Assembly: GCA_905178155.1 (NCBI GenBank)
Contig: CAJINV010000001.1
Coordinates: forward strand, 1,949,904-2,013,903
DNA: 64,000 nucleotides
DNA from: Amoebophrya sp. A120
Taxonomy: Eukaryota > Sar > Dinophyceae > Syndiniales > Amoebophryaceae
Direction of reading: 5' to 3'
In this document: positions 1-8,496 of the stretch, in pieces
How positions within the stretch are numbered: the first letter of the stretch is position 1
How the letters are laid out: each line of letters opens with the position of its first letter
Position numbers and translations under genes: made by a program
The notes under the pieces: model-generated
Told to the model about the DNA's origin: nothing
What the model saw: the letters and a program-made list of their open reading frames with translations, nothing else
Database searches by the model: none

Positions 1-392
1 AAAAAAACATAACAGAAAAAGAAAACGAAAAAAAAAGAAAAAAGAAATACAAATAAAAAAAAAAAAAAGATAGAAACGAAATAAACAAAAACTAAAAAAA
101 AAAAAAAAAAACAGAAAAACAAAAAAAGAAAAAAAAAAAAAAAAAAAAACAAAAAATATTAAAAAAAAAAAAAAATAAAACGATAATAAGAATAGATAAA
201 ACAACAAAAAAAAACAAAAAAAAAAAAACGAAAAAAAAAAAAGAGAAAAAACAACAAGAAAAAAAACAAAAGAAAAAAGCAACAACAACTGCTAAAACAA
301 CAAAAAATACGAACAAAGAAAAAAAAAAAATCAAACAAGAAAATGAAACGGAAGAGAAAAAAAAAAAATAAAAAAAGCTTCAGAAAAACAAT
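1..392. repeat. A-rich low-complexity tract
   Basis: This stretch is almost entirely A with scattered G and C. On the minus strand it reads as poly-T and yields a phenylalanine-rich open frame with no protein character. It may be the 3' flank of the neighbouring minus-strand gene or an assembly edge. I see no gene in it. Confidence 0.85.
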
Positions 393-625
393 ATGGCGTT
401 CTCAACTGTTACATTCTCAGCTGTTACATGATTTGTCATGCAAATTTGCCACCAAGATCGCCACGATTAAGCTGCTTCGCATGACAAATATCCGAAGGGC
501 TAAACAGCATCTAACTCCGTGCCAAATTTGTAATGCAAAAGGCGCAATCTTCCCCCTTTCACTTTCGCCTTTCTTGCATTACAAATTCATGTAACAGTTG
601 AGAATGTAACATTTGAGAACGCCAT
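393..625. mobile_element. Introner-like element with 38-nt terminal inverted repeats
   Basis: The ends (393-430 and 588-625) are inverted repeats matching at 36 of 38 positions. The interior carries the words GCATGACAAAT and TTTGTAATGC that mark the intronic elements of this window. It lies at the 3' end of the disordered gene to its right, whose frame runs into it. No clean flanking direct repeat is adjacent, so I cannot say whether it is an intron or a 3'-UTR insertion. Confidence 0.75.
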
Positions 626-1915
626 AAGCTGTGTGCCGACTTTCGATAGCCGCTGGAACCAGGAAGCTCGCTGCTCCGGCTCGTTCTTTGCATGATCACT
701 GTTTGTGCTAGCACGTTTTTGCAGGTCAAGATTAATGTCTGGGTCGGAGTTGTTACCAATGCTGGAATTGGAAACTTTCTGCGTACCCGGAATTATAGCG
801 GCTGCTGGTGCAGCTCCTGGTTGCGGCGGGTTCACGTTGTTTATCTGGAAACCCGAGGAAGTAGACGCGGCAGCGAGGCCACCAGCCGTAGTAGAAGCTC
901 GAGGGGCTGCCGCGGGTAAAGCACTGTGATCGACAATCTGTGTGCCGCCATCATCTCCACCTCCTGCGAAGAACAAATCCTTGACGCGTGAGACGAGGGA
1001 ACGCTTCGGTTGTTGCTCCTGAAGATGCTCTTGTGCAGCTTGTTGCCTCGCTTGCTTTTCTGATTGCGACTCACCAAAAGCGAAGGCGTCTTGCGACTGC
1101 AGCAGCGTCCCGTCGACCCCGAGCGCTGGCTGCGCCGCTCCTTGCTGTAGTATCCTTGTTCCAGCAAAATGATCCCTTTCCTTGTCGTTATTCTTCCTGA
1201 GATCCAGAATGTTTCCCTTCCTGCTATCATCGTGATTCTCTTCTTCGTCGAACAAGCCATGACTGATGCTCTCTGTTTTGCGCTGCTGGTTGTTTTTCTC
1301 CGCCCTTTGGGCGGCAGAAAAAGCCGCTGCGCCGCTACTGGACGAGGAAGAGCCGCCAGCTGTGATGTTTTGACCCTGCATGGGCATCATGGAGTCGGCG
1401 CCGACCGCCACACTGGTTCGCAATCTCTTCGGTGAGACCAGGGCTTGCTTCGAACTCGGCTTTTTCGGCGACAGACTGCACCTTTGCGTCTGTTCGACAA
1501 ACCCGAAAACTTTTCCCTTGATCGGGCGCACTTTTGGCAGGGAGAAAGGAACGATTTGCTTGTCATCTTCATCGTCGGAACGATTCTTGTTGTCAAGAAC
1601 AGGCTGGCCATCATCTTCTATTTTCCCTGCAAGTAGCTGGTCGTCTAGCGACAGCCTTGGCGTGCCCGGTAGAAATTGTTCCTCGTCGGCCGCGGGTCGT
1701 TGTTCTGGAGGATGGTCATTCTCATTCTGTGCATCAAAGTCGCCTTCGTTCACGATGATCTGCGTTCCAGGCTGGTGGGCAGGTGCGGTTGTTTCTTGTA
1801 CCGGAGTTGCGCCTGGTTGCTGTACCAAATCGTCGACATCCCCCGGCTCAGAGTCCTCGTCGCGAACGCTTTGTGTCGGGGGGATCGATTCGGTGCGCTC
1901 AACTTCTTCAGTCAT
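587..1915 (-). CDS. Disordered orphan protein, C-terminus unresolved
   Basis: The open frame starts at an ATG (MTEEVERTES) and runs 442 codons. I recognise no family. The protein is acidic and Gln/Ser/Ala-rich, with a serine tract near the middle and a short recurring motif, GTQ(I/K/L)-V-like, at about five places (for example PGTQIIV, GGTQIVD, PGTQKV). It is probably an intrinsically disordered scaffold, which is inference from composition. The last dozen residues are encoded by the inverted-repeat end of the element at 393-625, so the true C-terminus is probably elsewhere. Splicing beyond the element would enter a poly-T tract, which is not convincing. Confidence is moderate that the gene is real and low for its 3' end. 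Confidence 0.6.
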   Translation of the reverse strand: MTEEVERTESIPPTQSVRDEDSEPGDVDDLVQQPGATPVQETTAPAHQPGTQIIVNEGDFDAQNENDHPPEQRPAADEEQFLPGTPRLSLDDQLLAGKIEDDGQPVLDNKNRSDDEDDKQIVPFSLPKVRPIKGKVFGFVEQTQRCSLSPKKPSSKQALVSPKRLRTSVAVGADSMMPMQGQNITAGGSSSSSSGAAAFSAAQRAEKNNQQRKTESISHGLFDEEENHDDSRKGNILDLRKNNDKERDHFAGTRILQQGAAQPALGVDGTLLQSQDAFAFGESQSEKQARQQAAQEHLQEQQPKRSLVSRVKDLFFAGGGDDGGTQIVDHSALPAAAPRASTTAGGLAAASTSSGFQINNVNPPQPGAAPAAAIIPGTQKVSNSSIGNNSDPDINLDLQKRASTNSDHAKNEPEQRASWFQRLSKVGTQLMAFSNVTFSTVT

Positions 1916-2821
1916 CTTTAGCCTTATTGTTATTTGGCAAAAATCATATTATCGCGCTGGGGTGCAGAGCCACTGCGTCCTTGAAGTAACGACTTCACTT
2001 CGCACTAAAAGTGAAACTACTGAAATCAAAATACTAATTACGAACTGTACTAACAGTATAGTAGCTCCACATGTGCAGCAGCAGCGGAATGCGACCGCGT
2101 CAAGGCATACTTACTGCTGCCACAGGAGCAGCTACGGAGCCCATAACTATCCATGAGACCACATAAAGTGGTGCTCCACCATAATTGCTGCTGGTCTTTT
2201 TATCCCTGAACTTAATTTAATGGATTAAAAAACGTACTACAGATGATCAAGAAGTTTCTAGAATGCTACAGTGTGCGTGTCCGTGTGTGTCTCAGAAAGA
2301 CGAAGGAGCATGAGCAAAACGTTAGGTAGTTCAAATAACCAGTGAAGTACCTACAATGGGATCGTCCTCATTATTGAAGCCGACAGTCGATTTCAAATCT
2401 AGCTTGTCAACAAACAACTTGCCTTTAGATAGAAGAACATGAACAACTCCTGCGGCTCTCATATTCGACCGAATAAAGCGAACCGATTTACTACGCTCAC
2501 AACTATAACTTGTCTTCGATGAAGCCGTAGTTAGTGGTAGAGGCGAACGAAACCAACAAATCAAACAAAAGCAAAGGAAATGACGATGATGTGAACAGGC
2601 AATACTACTTGTCGAAGAAGCGCAAAAATGCCGTCGCCTCGCAGGACATTAGCATTATACAGCCGCGATCAGCAAGAGGAGCATCAGCTGCATGCCATAT
2701 GATTTGCTTTTAAATTTTTACGGTAGGCGTGCGTAGAAAGTGCGTTCTACTACAATTGTGCACCTGCAGTAGTCACTTATTTTCGTTATTTTTTTATGTT
2801 GCGAGAGTGAGCCTCAGCCTC
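1916..2821. other. Intergenic, no clear gene
   Basis: This 0.9 kb lies between two minus-strand genes. A 43-codon ATG frame on the minus strand (about 2331-2459) looks mildly protein-like but has no recognised motif. It is too short to support alone. I see no element words or tRNA. Confidence 0.6.
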
Positions 2822-5800
2822 TCATCCCCCAAAATCCGGGTCTAAAAATCTCCTCTGAAACACGTCAAAAGTGTCGTTGTAAGGTTCTATGTTGATGTAA
2901 GGGGGAAACGCAAGTTCAAACGGGTTGATTCTCTATGCACTGCAAAAGTATCGTACTCGTATAAATGCATTACAAATTTCCTCAGCATTAGAGGTAATGC
3001 TGATTTACCTTAACAAAAGGATTTGTAATGCATGACTGCAATACGAGTACGATACTTTTGCACTTCATATTCTCTTCATGTTCACGATTTTCTCCTCATT
3101 TTCTTCGTCGACAAAGCTGCGGAAATACTCGCCCGCGAGCTTCTGCGAGAATCGGCGACTCACGTACACCTGGTCTTTCCCCAATTGTGCGACCTTCACG
3201 TACTTCCCCAGGGACATCAAAATGTCCATTTTGAAAACATTCTTCGCGTCGACCTCTATCAAGTATGAGAGTGCATAACTACTCCCGATCCCCCTGATTT
3301 GTGATGCAAAATCCCAAATCCAAGCGCCAGCTCGTGGCTCTGTTTGCATGACAGATTCCGGAAGTAGCCCGAACAGTACTCCACTAGGCGCGTGAACTTG
3401 TCATGCGCAGGTCCTACGTGTGCTGGTGGTTGTAATCGCTGTTTATGCCATACAAAAAACAAACGAAGGGGAGGGGGAGTGGTGCTCTCTTCATATCAAG
3501 AAGACATTGATGTTTGGAAACTTCTCGAACGGAAAATCGACAAGAATCTCGTACTCCCCCCCTTCCACGTCAATAGAAATGAAGTCGATCTCGTGCTTAT
3601 CCTTTGCAAAAGCATCGCACTCCTCGTACTCGTAGTGATCGCAATCATGCATGACAAATCGAAATCGAAATCTGTTGGCTTCCTAGCAGGTAATTCACCA
3701 TGACAAAAAATTCCATTTGCCATGCTGAGAAAAAAAATTGTCATGCCCTTAACACTAGTACGATGCAATTCTTTTGCAATTCATAGTGCTTCTCCGACGC
3801 ACCATTCTCCAGCAGTAAATCCTCCAGCGTGATTACCTCGGTCGTGATATCCTGAGCAAAAACGTCTCCGCCCCAGAGATGTGATGCGAATGATCTGCAT
3901 GCTGAAAATAAAAATGTTTCTCATGCGGAGCCCCACGAGAGGCATTTTCTGGCTGTGTTTTGGAATTTGTGATGCTCGAATCAGAGTGCTCTGCTAGATC
4001 TGTGATGCTGCCGCACTATCTAACGCTAAGCGCGACCACACCGCGAGCCGGAACTTGTCACGCGCAACAACCAAAGGCTTGTGGATTTGTCTAGCGGATT
4101 CTCCATCTTGACTCTGGGGAGCTGGGAACGTTTTTACAAATGATACGTGAACGTTGACTGGAGGAACCGCGCGGCCTCGCCGCCTCCGTCTTGACCTCCT
4201 TCCAGCTTTGTCCAGAATAATTCTTCCGTCTCGCCGGCCGATCTCCCCTTCAGATGCCCAACAGACCCGGTGTAATCGAGGGAAAAGTTTTGCAGTTCCC
4301 GCTTCCGGCCGACGGCCCGCTTTTCGACCACGCAGGTTCGGTATTGCTCCAGAATGTAGTGCTGCGCCGGGTTTGGCTCGACGCAAATCCCCTTCCAGTT
4401 GAAGCACTGATCAAACACCGCGGTGTTGGAAAGCTCAAACGCTTATCCAGTGCAAAAGTATCGCACTCCCACTCGTAGAAATTGCAGCTGCCATGCATGA
4501 CAAATCTATCTCTCTACCTGATACAGCATGAGAAACTCAATTTGTTCTCGAGAAAATTTGTAATGCAGTTTAGACGTAGTACGATTCGATACTTTTGCAA
4601 TGTATAACGCCCCCATGGCGCCGATGTCGATGTAGATCCCATCGGAGGACTTGTACGCGAAGAGCTTGTATCAAATGCAAAAATGTCTGGGTCTGGAAAC
4701 GTGTGATGCTGGTTGGCGTATCATGAGTCGGCCACAAGTGCAGGCTCAGCATGACAAGTTTCTGAGCTTCGAGGTGTTGCCTATTCTGCATGACAAACTG
4801 CGTTTCTGCATGACAAAAAAACGAGGTTCCTCTACTTGGGTAACGTGCATGACAGACTTTGGGGTCATGCTGGCAGAGCATGACAGACCTTCCATTCTTC
4901 CAGACCCAGACATTTTCACAATCCATAGCTTGTGCACCAAGTCTTGCCTTGTTTTCAGCGTCTTCTTATCCACCACAGTGGGGAAAATTTGGTTGCGAAA
5001 GAAATTGTGGAACAGAAACCACTATGAATTGCAAAAGTGTCTGGGTCTGGAAGGATCCGACCTTGTGATGCGTGTTTCGGATCCTACAAAGACTTGTGAT
5101 GCATAAACGTGCAAAAGGTGCCCACTTCTGACCATGCTGAGAGGGCATTTCTCATGCAGAAAACGCATCATTAAGGAACAACTGCAGAACCTGTGATGCT
5201 GGGCCCTGCATTCCAGACGTGGGGGAGCTAGAGCTTGGAAAAACTGCATGACAAATCTCGGAGACTCCCAGACCCAGACATTTTTACATTTGATAACCAG
5301 TCTTGGTTCCACTGCCCGAGATATCCTGTGCAAAAGTATCGCACTCGTAGTCGTACTAATTGCAAATATGCATGACAAATGTTTTTATTAAGGCAAAACA
5401 GCATTACAAGTTCCAGTTTCCTTCTTGCCAAAATTATTTGTAATGCGATTTATACTAGTACGATACTTTTGCAATGCATACGAAGCCGAGGAAGTAGTCC
5501 TTTTTCGGGTCGTACCAGTTCTCCGTGTTCCGGCCCAGTATCCTCTTCCCCGGGGGGAGCCCCTTTGGATTGCTGAACTCCGCGCAGTTCGCTTTTTCGA
5601 AGTAGAAGTCGTGCACCAGTTCCGGCATCAGTGCGCAAACGCAGACGGGCGACTGGGTCTCGAACCCCTCCTCCTTGGTGTAGTCGTTTCTTTTGTGCTT
5701 GTAGCACGGACCGTAGGACCCGTATTTGGAGTCGAGCACGGCTTGCATGGCGGACGTCGAGGCTTGCATGTTGTTGATCAGGTCTTCGGGGTCACCACAC

Positions 5801-7812
5801 AACGAGCTTCGCCACTGGGAGTAGGTGAACTGGCACTGCTGCTTCAATTTCACTTTTTGCTTTTTCTGCTCCTCCAGTGTTATCTGCCCTTCGGATAACT
5901 TGATTTCGTCGGTGAGGCTGTCTCCATCCCCACAGCCGTCCGTGAGCCAAAGAATCACGGTCGGGTCTTTCGCCCACTTTTGGAGTTTCTTGAATGTGAA
6001 CTTCGGAGTGTCCCGCCCGAACGCGAGAACGTCGCACTTGGAGCCGAGGGGGCTACTTGGCGCCGTGGAAGTTGTAAACGGGTTGTTCTGGTCCTCCTTG
6101 CTATCGACGTCTTCTGTTGGCGATTCTTTCGCTTTATCCAATCGATAAGAGAGATTATCCTCTGGGCCTATTCGGTCCGCGATTCTCCCATTTTCGTCGA
6201 CAAACGCCAGCTCCCTCACGTCCGGATGCGGTTTTATGCCATTCGCTTTCCTATCTTCTTCCTCAAACCGCTTTTGCCTCTCCGTCTTGCTTTCGTCCGC
6301 ACTGCTCCCAGACGCGTAACTCTGGTGGGCGGCCATTGGGTCTTCGTAATTGACCTCTATTTTTGCGTATCAAATTCGAAAATGTCTGGGTCTGGAAGGT
6401 TTCCAGGTTTGTCATGCATATTTTGCATGACCCATGATGCTTGTAAAGCATGGCCTAGCATCACAGACTTTTTGAGGGCATCCTGATGCCTATTTCGCAT
6501 GACAAATGTTTATGTTGCCCTTCCCGCGTAGCACAAAATGGGCTCCTCTGCCTGGTCATGCAATACAAATGTTTTTAGGATCCGAAGATAGCATCACAAG
6601 CTGAAACCTTCCAGACGCAGACATTTTTGCATTTGATATTGCGTTCGGGAACCCGAGTTGCAGGTACTGGAGAACTATGCATTGCAAGAGTATCGCACTA
6701 GTACAAATTGCATGACAAACTTTTTCAAGAAGAAAAATGAAATTTGTAATGCTGATTTACCCAAAAAGGGATATCTGTGATGCATGATAGCAATTACTAC
6801 GAGTACGATAATTTTGCACAGGATAAGAAAGTCCAAATCGAAATCAGTGTCGATTAGCACGTAGATGCATCACAATAAAAAGTGTTAACGTTAACGGTTT
6901 TCACAGATGATCATTGCAGTCATGCATCACGAATGTAGCCCAACAAGCATGCCATGCATGACAAATTCTGGCACGTTTTGCGATGCATTGCTGCGTCACA
7001 AATTCCGTTTTTAGCGTTGACATTTCTTCCTGAGATAAGATGAACTGGGGAAAGATCATCATGAACCGCTGGAGCAGGACGCTGGAGGAATCTCCAATCC
7101 CAAGCCAACAAAACCGGATGTATTCCGCCGGGTAGGACTTTCTCGTTTTTGACAAAATCTGTTCGTCTTTTTTTTCTTCTTGTTGCACGCCGGCACTAGA
7201 ACTAGATTGCAGCTCTACTTTATCGTCGCTACGAGTTTTGTTTTTCTTCTTCTCTTCGCTTGTTGTGTTCTGATGTGCTTTGATCTGTAACTTCGGATCG
7301 TCTTTCTGGGGTCCGTTGTAGGAAAGATCAACGGTGGTCGTGGTATGCTCTTCTGTTCTTGCGCTGTCTCTGGTCGTGCAGGTTCCGCCGGCATCTGCCC
7401 CACCTGAGCAAGCATTTCCATTTTCTCTTTCGTCCTCGATATTATACCGTGCTTGGAAGTGGCTGACGCCTGTGGTTTCGTCGGGCGCCCATTCACCAAC
7501 CAAGCCGCTGCCGTGAAAGAAAAGGATTTGCAACACCTTCAGGAGGTACATCACTGAACGGTCTAGCGCCTCACTCAGTTCCGGCTTCGGCGTCGCGCGA
7601 AAGATCAACGAGGTGTCGATCTTTTTTGAGATGGACTTTTGCATAATTGTTGTTCCTTTATGCAGGTCCTGCTGCGCAGATGAAAACTGTTGCGGTTGTA
7701 GCAACAGATGAAATATAGCCCAAAAAACAACGGCCGACAAAAGGTTCCGGCTGTGCTGCCTGCGCAGCGGCTGCGCATAATTGTGCAACTGCTTCGAAAT
7801 CATCTTGGTCAT
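2822..7812 (-). CDS. Membrane-anchored FkbM-family methyltransferase, 12 exons
   Basis: Predicted SAM-dependent methyltransferase of the FkbM family, 882 aa. Exons, high to low: 7812-7011, 6853-6826, 6670-6639, 6362-5486, 5315-5295, 5016-4927, 4662-4606, 4437-4146, 3842-3786, 3592-3495, 3257-3069, 2927-2822. All 11 introns are element-like, and joining at their direct repeats gives an unbroken frame (2649 nt). A hydrophobic segment near residues 30-45 suggests a type II membrane anchor. The C-terminal third holds the family motifs: YIDIGAMG (SAM loop, about residue 632), SNT...CVEPNP (about 640-659), VITLEDLL, and FISIDVEGGEYEIL (about 757-770). The central acidic region is unassigned. Upstream GTG-initiated codons exist, but the first ATG (MTKMISK) is taken as start. 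Substrate unknown; FkbM proteins methylate sugars or small molecules. Confidence 0.86.
2935..3068. mobile_element. Family A introner, FkbM gene last intron
   Basis: Terminal inverted repeats match at 26 of 28 positions around the core TGCAAAAGTATCGTACTCGT. The 7-bp direct repeat ATTCTCT flanks it (2928-2934, 3069-3075). Removing the element plus one repeat copy joins ...NMKR to INPFELAF in frame. Confidence 0.9.
3264..3494. mobile_element. Introner, unassigned family, in FkbM gene
   Basis: Flanked by the direct repeat ATCAAG (3258-3263, 3495-3500). The ends form a degenerate inverted repeat around TATGA-GAG. The interior holds GCATGACAGATT and TTGTCATGC words. Removal joins NINVFLI to EVDAKNV, restoring the methyltransferase C-terminal segment. 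Confidence 0.8.
3599..3785. mobile_element. Family A introner in FkbM gene
   Basis: Flanked by GTGCTT (3593-3598, 3786-3791). The ends carry the family A word TTTGCAAAAGCATCGCACT and its inverse. Removal joins NGASEKH to EIDFISIDV in frame, exactly within the family motif. Confidence 0.87.
3848..4145. mobile_element. Family D introner in FkbM gene
   Basis: Flanked by CGTGA (3843-3847, 4146-4150). The ends are inverted copies of an AAAAACGTCTCCGCCCCAGAG-like sequence shared with the element at 8954-9237. Removal joins LQSTFT to TEVITLED in frame. Confidence 0.85.
4443..4605. mobile_element. Family A introner in FkbM gene
   Basis: Flanked by AACGC (4438-4442, 4606-4610). The family A ends TGCAAAAGTATCGCACT and CGATACTTTTGCA are present. 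Removal joins DIGAMGA to FELSNTAVF, restoring the methyltransferase fold motif. Confidence 0.9.
4670..4926. mobile_element. Family B introner in FkbM gene
   Basis: Flanked by AGCTTGT (4663-4669, 4927-4933). The ends are inverted copies of AAATGTCTGGGTCTGGAA. The interior has many GCATGACA words. Removal joins QDLVHK to LFAYKSSDG in frame. Confidence 0.9.
5022..5294. mobile_element. Family B introner in FkbM gene
   Basis: Flanked by AACCA (5017-5021, 5295-5299). Ends AAAGTGTCTGGGTCTGGAAG and CCCAGACCCAGACATTTTT are inverted. Removal joins QWNQDW to FLFHNFF in frame. Confidence 0.9.
5321..5485. mobile_element. Family A introner in FkbM gene
   Basis: Flanked by CCGAG (5316-5320, 5486-5490). 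Family A ends are present. With the next element it leaves a 21-nt exon between them (5315-5295). Removal joins KKDYFL to GQWNQDW in frame. Confidence 0.87.
6369..6638. mobile_element. Family B introner in FkbM gene
   Basis: Flanked by TTGCGT (6363-6368, 6639-6644). Family B ends are inverted copies around CTGGGTCTGGAAGG. Removal joins LGFPNA to KIEVNYEDP in frame. Confidence 0.9.
6675..6825. mobile_element. Family A introner in FkbM gene
   Basis: Short direct repeat AGAA (6671-6674, 6826-6829). Family A ends TGCAAGAGTATCGCACTAGT and ACGAGTACGATAATTTTGCA. Removal leaves exons of about 28 and 32 nt on either side and keeps the frame (DLDFLQYLQLG). Confidence 0.82.
6859..7010. mobile_element. 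Introner-like intron, unassigned family, in FkbM gene
   Basis: Flanked by TTAGC (6854-6858, 7011-7015). No strong terminal inverted repeat is visible. The interior carries GCATCACAA, GCATGACAAATTC and GCGTCACAAATTC words. Removal joins EEMSTL to IDTDFDLDF in frame. Confidence 0.7.
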
Positions 7813-8496
7813 CCTTGTTTTACCCGTAGGTTTCAGATGAAAAGGAGGCACTTATTATAGCTGTACTCTTGATATCATAAACATAAGTAAACTTCTGAAA
7901 GGAAGAGAGAGAAACAAAAACAAAACAAATAGATACTAAAAAGCGCGGCGAACATCAGTGCGCCCTTTGCTCTGGCAGTCGATTAAGATCGAGTTTTATT
8001 TTCGCTTGTGGTGCAGCTCTCTCTAAAATATAAATAAATTCACAACGAGGTCGTGGACGAGGCACCACATGGAATACGCACACAGAATTAAGCGAAGAAG
8101 ATGATCGTCAAGCAAGATAGATCCTGGGATCGGAAAAAAAAATACAGAACATAAACAAAAACATAGGGAAGATAGGAAGCATGATTGTCAGGGCCCTCTT
8201 AAAGTTCGGATCCACAGTGAACAATTCCCATGTGCGGCGCTGTCCAGCAGCACCGCCTCACGGTTACCACGGCCTTGCGAGCAGTAAAAAGCTGACTCAG
8301 AGGGCCGCGGAAAAAATGTTGTCGTGGGAGAAGTTGTAGTCGGCTTTGCAAAGAAGAGAAGTTATGTCGCGTTGGAAACAAATAGACTATCATAAGATCA
8401 GGTTCAGCAGCTTCAGGCGTAGTTGTAAAAATCTTCATCTCATCTAGTTCTAGAGTGATACGGCGTTTTTACAACTTTTCTTTATTTTCCTCGTCC
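7813..8496. other. Intergenic, no clear gene
   Basis: About 0.7 kb between the FkbM gene start and the POLR3C stop. An open frame at 8199-8438 on the minus strand has no recognisable features. Nothing else is seen. Confidence 0.6.

Noticed and set aside
92-334. 80-codon Phe-rich minus-strand ORF
   Set aside because: It is the translation of a poly-T tract, with no ATG context or domain.
5455-6336. Separate gene starting at the Met at 6336
   Set aside because: Splicing out the family B element at 6369-6638 continues the frame upstream (LGFPNAKIEVNYEDPM), so this Met is internal to the FkbM gene.
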